Shown: one piece after another, positions 1-6,178 of the stretch
Layout of the letters: every line of letters begins with the position of its first letter
Position numbering within the stretch: the stretch's first letter is position 1
Source: Lysobacteraceae bacterium
GTDB lineage: Bacteria; Pseudomonadota; Gammaproteobacteria; DSM-19610
Length of the DNA stretch: 12,187 bases
Reading direction: 5' to 3'
Assembly (NCBI GenBank): GCA_020201295.1
Contig: JAIVHA010000198.1
Coordinates: 1 to 12,187 of the forward strand
The notes under the pieces: generated by a model
Database searches by the model: none
Told to the model about the DNA's origin: nothing
What the model saw: the letters and a program-made list of their open reading frames with translations, nothing else
Position numbers and translations under genes: made by a program

Positions 1-219
1 CGTCAGAATGTTGTTTTAGAGTTGGGAATGCTACTTGCGACGCTGGGAAGGGCGAATGTGGCGATTCTTATGAAGCAGCAAGAAAACATGGAAAGGCCAT
101 CTGACATCCAAGGTCTGATCTACGTCCCTTTCAAAGAGAATTTGCAGAAAGAGGCAGGGCCACTATTGGCCAAGGAAATGGCAGCACAGGGCTACAGCAT
201 ATCGGTGGCAAACCTATGA
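1..219 (+). CDS. TIR-like (CAP12/PF10137-type) nucleotide-binding protein, 3' end only
   Basis: The reading frame is open from the first base, so the start lies outside the window and only the last 72 codons are present. The visible part begins RQNVVLELGMLLATLGR and continues through a PSDIQGLIYVPF segment to a C-terminal LAKEMAAQGYSIS. This order (RQNV-x-ELG, LGR, PSD-x-G-x-x-Y-x-P, then a helix starting LA-x-E) is the characteristic end of the predicted nucleotide-binding TIR-like domain family (PF10137). Members occur as stand-alone proteins and as effectors of cyclic-nucleotide defence systems, where related domains degrade NAD. The catalytic part is upstream and not visible, so enzyme activity cannot be judged. 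The next gene downstream is a decayed HEPN-type gene, which fits a defence setting. Base composition is AT-richer than in the right-hand part of the window. The family call rests on remembered motif order. Confidence 0.75.
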   Translation, partial: RQNVVLELGMLLATLGRANVAILMKQQENMERPSDIQGLIYVPFKENLQKEAGPLLAKEMAAQGYSISVANL

Positions 220-273
220 GCACCCAACAGGGTGTTCCATCGGGCCGCCCATAACACTTTCATTAGGATGTAA

Positions 274-1079
274 TTGACCTACGTCGCTGGCCTCTACGGC
301 ATCCAAATCACCCGCCCCATTAAAGTGCGGGGTCTCACCTTTGAGCCAATCACAAACGACCATCAGCAAGCTGAGAAACTTGCACGAGATTTGGATATCT
401 ACCACCTGACTGCAACTGTGAGTGGAGAGTCATTGGACCCTGAGTTGTGCTTCAAAATGGAAGCGGTCTTATCCTTTATTGAGCATCTTGACGTTCTGGT
501 TTCGACACCCATTCAGGGGATCGCCGTGGGCGAATCTGTGGCCGCGCTGTTTCCAAAATCACTTGCGACACAAAGAAGAAACAACGGTGGCGGCGCGGTA
601 GTCGGCGTTGATACCTTTTTTCCCCATTCTCGTTCGAAGTTCATTTAACTGGCTCTACAGCATCTTTCCGACGACGCTTTTTGTAACTCAACAAAGTTCA
701 ACTCGCTCTTCTTCAAGTGCGTAGAAACCTTCCGCCAACGTCGACCGTTTCTTGAGATCTCATACTTCCTTTTGTACTCTGGCCTTGAGTCTTATGCGCG
801 TGCAGTAAGAATGGATCGAACAAGTAAAAATTCTTCCGAGCCAATCTGCCAGCTTCTAGAGTCCTATGGATTTAAGGTCTATCAGGAGAGGTCCAGCGAG
901 CTCTCTCGCGCAATCTCGACTTATACCCATTTGAGAAATGCCATCTTCCACAACGGCGAGTTACTGAATATTTCTACAACCTGTCTATGCTCGTGTCGCT
1001 CACCGTTATGAAGGCCATCCAGTTTGACGACGGCCATATCAATTGGGACGCCTGGATTGACCGGCAGTTGTTCAAGTAG
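274..1079 (+). pseudogene. Decayed HEPN-type protein gene (in-frame stop plus frameshift)
   Basis: One reading frame runs from a TTG at 274 to about 960 with a single TAA at 646-648. After about 958-966 the coherent frame moves by one base (a net loss of one, or gain of two). The tail VTEYFYNLSMLVSLTVM then continues to a TAG at 1077-1079. Joined, this gives roughly 265 residues. The C-terminal half is helical and contains HLRNAIFHNGE (about 908-960). RNAIFH fits the R-N-x3-H active motif of HEPN ribonucleases, and the frameshift falls directly behind it. Similar HEPN domains occur in RNA-cutting toxins and anti-phage effectors; that role here is inference. The N-terminal part (GLYGIQITRPIKVRG...) was not recognised. 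An ATG at 268 is followed at once by TAA, so the true start is unclear. Two lesions make a sequencing error less likely than real decay, but both are single events that read mapping could test. Confidence 0.6.
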
Positions 1080-1081
1080 GC

Positions 1082-1330
1082 ATGAAAACCCTTTTCTCCC
1101 TGATCAAATCCCCCTTCCACCCCGATTTCAGCGCGTATCAGAAGCTGAGCATTGCGGCGGAGCGTTTCGACTCGGCCCGCAATCTTCACCGGGCGCTGCA
1201 GAAACAGCCGCCGGACTTTTTTGTGGGGGAGTTCATTTACGGCTGGGGCAACAACGCCGCGGGGCGAACATCTCGAACCTGGATCTCACGATCTGGATGC
1301 TGCAACGCTTTTCACGGCAGGCAAAGATGA
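1082..1330 (+). pseudogene. Frameshifted, 3'-truncated conserved hypothetical gene
   Basis: Starting at ATG 1082, two bases after the preceding stop, the frame reads MKTLFSLIKSPFHPDF and then PPDFFVGEFIYGWGNNAAG. At about 1258-1266 the frame slips by one base, and the neighbouring frame continues it as ANISNLDLTIWMLQRFSRQAKMIV to about 1330. The combined text resembles a conserved proteobacterial protein of unknown function that I recall as having D-F-x-V-x-E-F-x-Y-G-x-GNN-x-AG-x-N-x-SNLD. Sequence similarity appears to end at about 1330, immediately before the stop codon of the opposing AraC gene, so the 3' part is probably missing. The gene therefore carries two lesions, a frameshift and a truncation. 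The junction at 1330-1340 may mark where the AraC-containing segment was inserted. No function can be given. Confidence 0.5.
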
Positions 1331-1333
1331 TCG

Positions 1334-2329
1334 TCAAACCATTTTCCTACCTGCCTGCGCCTTTTTCCACGCTGCCGGCGGCATGCCGACCATGCGCTTG
1401 AACGCACGCGAGAACGCGGCTTCGGATTCGTAGCCGACGTCTAGCGCAACAGCCGCCACGGTGCGATTTGTTTCCCGCAACAGCGTGCTGCCCAACTGTA
1501 TGCGCCAGTTGGCCAGATAGTGCATGGGCGGATCGCCCAGGTATTGCACGAAGCGTCCATGCAGCGCTGAACGCGACAAGCCGACTTCGCGGGCGATATC
1601 GTCGACTGTCCAGTTGCGATCCGGGCGCTCGTGCATGAGTTCGAGCGCCTTGCCGACGAAGCGGTCACGCAGCCCGGCGAGCCAGCCTGTCGCGTCCTCG
1701 GGCAGGCTGTCGAGGTAGCGGCGGGCGGCGTCGACAAACATCATCTCGGCGAGCCGTTCGAGCATGGTGTTGGACTCGACGACCGCCTGCTCGATGACGC
1801 GATTGGTCCAGCCGCTGGCGCGTTCGGCCGGCAGATGCAGGATGCGCGGCAGCGCCGCGATCAGGGGATTGAACGGCTTCAGATCGCAGCCGAGAAAGCC
1901 GCACACGGCAATCGTGTCGGCGTCCTCGACGGGCAGCGGTGCGCCCGCTTCGACAACGCCATGGTGATAGGCGATCGGCATCGGCTTGGGGATGCTGCGG
2001 GTGGAAAAAACCCACTCAGCGGTCCGGCGCAGCGGCTCGATGCCCGGCGCGCTCGACAGGACGTGGCGATCGCCTTGTGGAAACATCGCGATGTCCCCGC
2101 TGGCCAGTCTCACCGGCGGCTCGCCCGAAACCGCGGCCCAGCCATTGCCCTTGGCAATCATGTGGTACTCGATGACGTGCTCGCAGCCGGGCATCACCGC
2201 GCCGGCGATCTCGTGGGCCGGCGGCGCCTCGGCTGACCACGGGTCGCTGCAGCTCACGTAATAGAACACCGCACCGCGCACGCGCACGGCGCGCAGCAGA
2301 TCGGAAAGTATGTCTCGGCTCATGGGCAT
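1334..2329 (-). CDS. AraC-family transcriptional regulator with N-terminal cupin domain
   Basis: The 331-residue protein has the layout of cupin-type AraC regulators. An N-terminal ligand-binding cupin-like region (about 5-200) includes the stretch SGDIAMFPQGDRHVL. A C-terminal two-helix-turn-helix DNA-binding domain covers about 225-325. The first helix-turn-helix is WTVDDIAREVGLSRSALHGRF (240-260). The second ends in the AraC signature region GYESEAAFSRAFKRMVGMPP (299-318). The ligand is unknown. Two ATG codons are possible (2329 and 2323, reading MPMS...). A GAAAGG element lies three bases before the first and nine before the second, so the second may be the true start. The gene is divergent from the HMA-like gene at 2606 and the methyltransferase remnant, across 276 bp. 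Local regulation of these genes is plausible but not shown. No convincing sigma-70 promoter pair or operator was found in that gap. The 3' end abuts a truncated gene. Confidence 0.9.
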   Translation of the reverse strand: MPMSRDILSDLLRAVRVRGAVFYYVSCSDPWSAEAPPAHEIAGAVMPGCEHVIEYHMIAKGNGWAAVSGEPPVRLASGDIAMFPQGDRHVLSSAPGIEPLRRTAEWVFSTRSIPKPMPIAYHHGVVEAGAPLPVEDADTIAVCGFLGCDLKPFNPLIAALPRILHLPAERASGWTNRVIEQAVVESNTMLERLAEMMFVDAARRYLDSLPEDATGWLAGLRDRFVGKALELMHERPDRNWTVDDIAREVGLSRSALHGRFVQYLGDPPMHYLANWRIQLGSTLLRETNRTVAAVALDVGYESEAAFSRAFKRMVGMPPAAWKKAQAGRKMV

Positions 2330-2605
2330 GGACCTTTCTCGACGAACGTTTGATCAAGCAGCGTGGACACACAATCAGGAAGCCCACGAATCCCGGACGA
2401 TTGAGCATATTTGCGCGACGCAGAGTGAAGTGTCAATCAAGCATCTTCGTGACAATGGGGACGCTGACTGACCGGCGACGATGCAAGGGCTGCACATTCA
2501 CTGTGAAGCCCTCACCGGGAAGGTCACGACGGCACGCAAACCGGCCGATCCGACAGCGAACGACGGGGCCGGCCGGCCCCAATCATCCGAATGAGGAGAA
2601 TCATC

Positions 2606-2839
2606 ATGAAAGCAACCCAGGTCAACATCGTGGTGGACGTCAGGCAGGCGCTCAGCCCGCAATCCGGCGGCGAACTGGTCAACGAGCTCGGCAGCCTGCA
2701 CGGTGTCAGCCGGGCATGGGTGAGCCCGCGCACGTCGCGTCTGCTGCTGGTGGATTTCGACGCCGATCAGACCGACACGCAGCACATCCTCCGCACCGTC
2801 GTGCACCGCGGATTCGACGCGCGACTGGTCGGCATGTGA
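2606..2839 (+). CDS. Small HMA-fold (heavy-metal-associated-like) protein without CxxC
   Basis: The gene encodes 77 residues. The start is ATG 2606, chosen because a GAGGAGAA ribosome-binding site lies just upstream (2593-2600). The pattern suggests a beta-alpha-beta-beta-alpha-beta ferredoxin-like fold of the HMA type: strand VNIVVDV (6-12), helix GGELVNELGSLHGV, strands around RAWVSPRTSRLLLVDFDA, helix QHILRTVVHRGF and final DARLVGM. In copper chaperones the loop after strand 1 carries CxxC. Here that region reads RQALSPQ and the protein has no cysteine at all, so classic thiolate metal binding is absent. It may be a regulatory or protein-interaction variant. It is followed 52 bp later by a truncated methyltransferase with its own ribosome-binding site, which suggests the two were once co-transcribed. 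The fold assignment is inference from sequence pattern. Confidence 0.65.
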   Translation: MKATQVNIVVDVRQALSPQSGGELVNELGSLHGVSRAWVSPRTSRLLLVDFDADQTDTQHILRTVVHRGFDARLVGM

Positions 2840-2891
2840 TCGCGCCCGCCTCGACAAGCAGGTTTTTCCATTCACCACCAGGAGAATCAAA

Positions 2892-3122
2892 ATGAACCTC
2901 GAACTCAATGTTTGCACCCCGGCCGCCTCCGGCCGGGCTCCGTCCCCCGGCCAGGCCCAGGTCGATTTCGATGCGATCAAGCAGCGCCAGCATGCCACCT
3001 GGGCCAGCGGCGACTACGGCATCGTGGGCACGACGCTGCAGATCGTAGGCGAACACCTGGCGGAAGCGGTGGACCTGCGCGCCGGCGAGAAGTATAGAAG
3101 ATATAGACGCCCCCCTTTTTAA
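2892..3122 (+). pseudogene. N-terminal remnant of class I SAM-dependent methyltransferase
   Basis: ATG 2892 has a good AGGAGA ribosome-binding site at 2880-2885. The protein contains VDFDAIKQRQHATWASGDYG and IVGTTLQIVGEHLAEAVDLRAGEK, the typical start of UbiE-like methyltransferases. In these, the text normally continues straight into the SAM-binding V-L-D-V-A-x-G-x-G loop. Here similarity stops after AGEK at about 3093, and the frame ends with unrelated residues (YRRYRRPPF) at a TAA at 3120-3122. The SAM-binding and catalytic parts are missing, so the product should be inactive. The break is followed by AT-rich and C-tract sequence and a possible miniature element starting at 3106. This suggests truncation by insertion or recombination. 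The original substrate is unknown. Confidence 0.7.
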
Positions 3123-3407
3123 CCGAGGCGAGGGCTACCATCCAGGATGGATATCTCAAAGTGGTAAAGTCAGCACACCACTGAACTGAAATAAACCAGG
3201 AGGCGTCATTGAAACCGCCCCCTAAATGCGGTCACAATGTATCCGCAAGCCGAAGCATTCCGTTTTAGGCCCAACCACTAATAGCGTCGGGATGCAATGT
3301 GGCAGCCAATACTTCTGACCGCCAGGTGAGCGGGTACATGCCGGGGCCGCGCCATTATTGACAAAGATTGCCATAATATGCCATTGTTTCGCCAGGAGGT
3401 CTGCACT
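3094..3407. other. Gene-free stretch between the methyltransferase break and parD
   Basis: About 310 bases without a credible gene. It begins at the methyltransferase truncation and contains the possible miniature inverted-repeat element (3106-3207) with a perfect small palindrome CCATCC-A-GGATGG at 3138-3150. It ends with the AT-rich parD leader. The leader holds TTGACA (3358-3363), CATAAT (3372-3377) and a short direct repeat TGCCA (3370-3374 and 3380-3384). The TTGACA and CATAAT elements are only 8 bp apart, too close to form one sigma-70 promoter. The AT-rich leader is the likely site for parDE transcription and ParD autoregulation, as is usual for such modules, but no operator can be defined by eye. 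Confidence 0.4.
3106..3207. repeat. Possible miniature inverted-repeat element or IS-end remnant
   Basis: A 102-bp segment is bounded by imperfect inverted repeats. The left end is GACGCCCCCCTTTTT (3106-3120). The right end, read on the opposite strand, is GACGCCTCCTGGTTT (3193-3207). They match at 11 of 15 positions, with the outer six bases identical. No target-site duplication is obvious. The element lies 13 bases after the point where methyltransferase similarity ends. It has no coding capacity and is not assigned to any known family. Confidence 0.3.
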
Positions 3408-3647
3408 ATGGCAACCATGAATGTCTCCCTTCCAGACCCCATGAAAGAGTGGGTCGAGGACCAGGTCAAAACAGGCCACTACAGTAACGCCAGCGATTAT
3501 GTCCGCGACTTGATTCGTCGTGACCAGGAATATCAGGACAAGCGTGAAGCCCTCATCAAGGCACTGATCAGCGGTGAGCAGAGTGGAGCAAGCAAGCGGA
3601 CGATTGAGGAAATCTGGCGTGGTGTGAAGGCACGGCACGGACTCTGA
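3408..3647 (+). CDS. parD: ParD-family type II antitoxin
   Basis: The 79-residue protein begins MATMNVSLPDPMKEWVEDQV and continues through HYSNASDYVRDLIRRDQEY. This is the ribbon-helix-helix DNA-binding half of ParD antitoxins: the TMNVSLP strand pairs in the dimer and the S-N-A-S-D-Y-V-R-D-L-I helix follows. The C-terminal half (EALIKALISGEQSG...RTIEEIW) is the part that usually wraps around the toxin. ATG 3408 was chosen over the in-frame ATG at 3378 because a perfect AGGAGG lies at 3394-3399, eight bases upstream. Its stop overlaps the toxin start by one base (TGATG), which indicates translational coupling. The protein is expected to neutralise ParE and repress its own promoter, as is usual in the family. 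Confidence 0.92.
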   Translation: MATMNVSLPDPMKEWVEDQVKTGHYSNASDYVRDLIRRDQEYQDKREALIKALISGEQSGASKRTIEEIWRGVKARHGL

Positions 3648-3937
3648 TGTATACACTCTCCGAGGCCGCGGCCAGCGATATCGACCATTTGCTGGAGAAG
3701 TCGATCACGGAGTTCGGTGCGCAACAAACCGAAGCGTATTACCAATCCCTGAGCCAATGCCTGGAACTCCTTGGCGATAACCCTGAAATGGGAAATTCAG
3801 CCGAGGATGTACGCCCTGGCTATCGCCGTTTTCCCCATGAGAGTCATGTAATCTTCTACCGCGTGGGTGCCGGAAACATTCATGTCGTGCGCATCCTGCA
3901 TAAGCGCATGGATGCACCACTCAATCTTCAGGACTAG
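3647..3937 (+). CDS. parE: ParE-family type II toxin
   Basis: The 96-residue protein is of normal ParE length and starts MYTLSEAAASDIDHLLEKSI, with the usual N-terminal strand and two helices. The C-terminal sheet carries RPGYRRFPHESHVIFYRVG and VVRILHKRMD, the conserved ParE core with the final R-I-L-H-x-R-M-D. ParE toxins of this superfamily (RelE/ParE fold) typically inhibit DNA gyrase. The start overlaps the parD stop by one base. Both genes look full length and undamaged, in contrast with the broken genes to the left. The pair may act as a stabilising module of the accessory segment; that role is inferred. Confidence 0.92.
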   Translation: MYTLSEAAASDIDHLLEKSITEFGAQQTEAYYQSLSQCLELLGDNPEMGNSAEDVRPGYRRFPHESHVIFYRVGAGNIHVVRILHKRMDAPLNLQD

Positions 3938-4090
3938 CGAGGCGTACTCTTAAGCATCCACTAATATACCCACCATTGAATCCCTGCTGCACGCCATAAA
4001 CGGCGGATGAAACCTCCTCCAAAACCCTTTATAGTCAAGCGCCAACTCAACAACACCCCCAACGCCGGGTGAACCAGGAATCCTTGTCCG

Positions 4091-5959
4091 ATGGAAAGAC
4101 GCTTTACCGCCAGAGACCTGACGCTCGTCCTCGGCCTCGCCTTCCTCGCCCTGCTGCTCATCCTGCTCATGTACCAGGTGGACCGCCAGTGGAACCGCAT
4201 GAGCGAGATGCAGCGCGCCATGCAGGAACAGGCCGAGGACCTGCGCCGGGTGAGGGTAACCATGCAGGGCCTGGAGCGACGTGTGCGCGAAGGCGGGCTG
4301 GCCAGCAGCGCCGCCGCCCCGCAGGCGGGCGCGGTGCCGGAGGCCTTCCGTCGTGCCCAGGCCGCCACCGAGCAGGAGGGTTATGCCCAGGGCGACTGGC
4401 TGGTGCGCGCCTTCGGCACCGGGCTCAGCACCATCACCCCGCTGGTGTCCAGCGACGCCTATGCCAGCGAGGTGCAGGGCTATGTGCTGGAATCCCTGCT
4501 GAGCCGCGATCCCGACAGCCTGGAATGGCAGGGGTTGATCGCCCGCGACTGGACCATCAGCGAAGACGGCCTCACCATCACCTTCCGCATGCGCCCCGAC
4601 GTGACCTTCTCCGACGGCGCGCCGATGACGGCCGAGGACGTGGTGTTCAGCTTCGACTTCATCATGAACGAGGCCATCGCCGCGCCGCGTGCCCGCGCTT
4701 ACATGGAAAAGCTGGAAAAGGTGGAGGCCCTGGGCGAGCACGAGGTGGCCTTCACCTTCGCCGAACCTTATTTCAACAGCCTGTCCCTGGCCGGTGGCAT
4801 GGCCATCATGCCCAGGCACTTCTATGCCCGTTACCTGGAACAGGCCGAAGTCTTCAACCAGTCGCGCGGTCTGCTGCTGGGTTCCGGCCCCTACCGCCTG
4901 GCCAACCCCGAGACCTGGACCCCGGATCAGGGCCTGGTGGAACTGGAACGCAACCCGCGCTACTGGGGGCCGGTGGATCCCTCCTTCAACCGCGTGCTGT
5001 GGAAGGTGATCGAGAACGACAGCGCGCGCCTGACCACCTTCCGCAACGGCGAGATCGATGTCTACGCCGCACGGCCGCGCGAATACCAGCAGCTGCTGGA
5101 CGACACGCAACTGCGCGAGCGCACCCGCAACTATGAATACATGAGTCCGACGGCGGGCTATGTCTACATCGGCTGGAACCAGGAGCGCGACGGCCAGCCC
5201 ACCCGCTTCGCCGACCGGCGCGTGCGCCAGGCCATGAGCCATCTCACCGACATCGACCGCATTATCGAGGAGATCATGCTCGGCTACGCCGAGCCGGCTG
5301 TCAGCCCCTTCAACCCGCGCAGCGAACAGCATGATCCCAGCCTTTCACCCTACCCCTTCGACATGGAGCGCGCCATCCAGCTGCTGCGCGAGGCGGGCTA
5401 TACCGAACGCAACCGCGAGGGCATCCTGGTGGACGCCGCGGGCAAGCCCTTTGAGTTCGGCCTGGTGTTCTTCCAGGACAACGAGGACACGCGGCGCATC
5501 GTGCTGTTCCTCAAGGACCTGTATGCCCGTGCCGGCATCCTCATGCACCCGCGTCCCACCGAGTGGTCGGTGATGCTGGACCTGCTCAACCGCAAGGACT
5601 TCGACGCCATCACCCTGGGCTGGACCAGCGGCGTGGAGACGGACATCTACCAGATGTTCAACTCCGACCAGACCGTGGCCGGCGGCGACAACTTCATCAG
5701 CTACCGCAACCCGGAGCTGGACCGGCTCATGGACGCGGCGCGCGCCGAGGTGGACGAGGAAAAACGCATGCCCCTGTGGCGCGCCACCGAACGCATCCTC
5801 CACGAGGACCAGCCCTATACCTTCCTGATGCGGCGCCAGACCCTGGCCTTCGTGGACCAGCGCATCCACAACCTGGAGCAGACCCGGCTGGGCCTCAACC
5901 TGGGCATGGTGCCGGTGGAGATCTATGTGCCGCTCGAAGCCCAGAAATACGCACGCTAG
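4091..5959 (+). CDS. ABC transporter substrate-binding protein, family 5 (peptide/nickel type), membrane-anchored
   Basis: The 622-residue protein carries a family 5 solute-binding fold from about residue 110 to the end. Supporting text includes SLLSRDPDSLEWQGLIARDW, SEDGLTITFRMRPDVTFSDG, MTAEDVVFSFDFI, GSGPYRL, RNPRYWG and FADRRVRQAMSHLTDIDRI, all characteristic of oligopeptide-binding proteins. It would capture peptides or similar solutes in the periplasm and deliver them to the permeases encoded downstream. The N-terminus is unusual. A short basic start (MERRFTARD) is followed by one hydrophobic helix (about 9-28) with no lipobox cysteine and no clear signal-peptidase site, then a charged, coiled-coil-like stretch (about 30-68) and an Ala-rich linker. 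It is probably an uncleaved membrane anchor. ATG 4091 is preceded by an AGGA 11 bases upstream. First gene of the transporter cluster; 219 bp and an inverted repeat separate it from the permease. Confidence 0.9.
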   Translation: MERRFTARDLTLVLGLAFLALLLILLMYQVDRQWNRMSEMQRAMQEQAEDLRRVRVTMQGLERRVREGGLASSAAAPQAGAVPEAFRRAQAATEQEGYAQGDWLVRAFGTGLSTITPLVSSDAYASEVQGYVLESLLSRDPDSLEWQGLIARDWTISEDGLTITFRMRPDVTFSDGAPMTAEDVVFSFDFIMNEAIAAPRARAYMEKLEKVEALGEHEVAFTFAEPYFNSLSLAGGMAIMPRHFYARYLEQAEVFNQSRGLLLGSGPYRLANPETWTPDQGLVELERNPRYWGPVDPSFNRVLWKVIENDSARLTTFRNGEIDVYAARPREYQQLLDDTQLRERTRNYEYMSPTAGYVYIGWNQERDGQPTRFADRRVRQAMSHLTDIDRIIEEIMLGYAEPAVSPFNPRSEQHDPSLSPYPFDMERAIQLLREAGYTERNREGILVDAAGKPFEFGLVFFQDNEDTRRIVLFLKDLYARAGILMHPRPTEWSVMLDLLNRKDFDAITLGWTSGVETDIYQMFNSDQTVAGGDNFISYRNPELDRLMDAARAEVDEEKRMPLWRATERILHEDQPYTFLMRRQTLAFVDQRIHNLEQTRLGLNLGMVPVEIYVPLEAQKYAR

Positions 5960-6002
5960 CAAGACTTGGATGATGAGCGAAACACTGATTCATTCGTCGC
6001 GG

Positions 6003-6121
6003 CCGTCATTGCGAGCGAAGCGAAGCAATCTCCACGTCATCAGCTTTGCCGTCGGGAATGACGAAAGGGGAATTGATCAGCGCTTCCTTGGGAGATTGCT
6101 TCGCTTCGCTCGCAATGACGG
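6003..6121. repeat. Perfect 31-bp inverted repeat between binding protein and permease genes
   Basis: The arms at 6003-6033 and 6091-6121 are exact reverse complements over 31 bases. The left arm reads CGTCATTGCGAGCGAAGCG onward and the right arm ends CGCTCGCAATGACGG; the spacer is 57 bp. The spacer contains a shorter, related CGTCGGGAATGACG motif. The sequence resembles a dispersed repeat (CGTCATTGCGAGC-x-AAGCGAAGCAATCTC) that I recall from many bacterial genomes. It differs from the GTAGGAGCG repeats further on. The transcript could form a very stable hairpin, which may lower expression of the downstream permease or protect the upstream mRNA end. Confidence 0.85.
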
Positions 6122-6178
6122 ACCAACCAACGATTCCTTGGGGAAAATGACCAGGGGATCACAGGGTACGATCGGGTC

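Noticed and set aside
221..234. CACCC-AACA-GGGTG hairpin as terminator after the TIR-like gene
   Set aside because: The stem is only 5 bp and no T-run follows.
3269..3275. GCCCAAC as an integron attC core site near the toxin-antitoxin genes
   Set aside because: No matching GTTRRRY partner or attC-like fold was found on either side of parDE.
3358..3377. TTGACA plus CATAAT as a sigma-70 promoter for parDE
   Set aside because: The two hexamers are only 8 bp apart, and no suitable partner lies at 16-18 bp for either.
3378..3407. Earlier ATG for parD
   Set aside because: The AGGAGG ribosome-binding site lies inside this extension and serves ATG 3408.
3950..5332. Long minus-strand frame (460 codons) opposite the binding-protein gene
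   Set aside because: It is an antisense shadow in GC-rich coding DNA. It is full of His/Gly/Ala, has no recognisable domain and no ribosome-binding site, and the plus strand is a clear family 5 protein.
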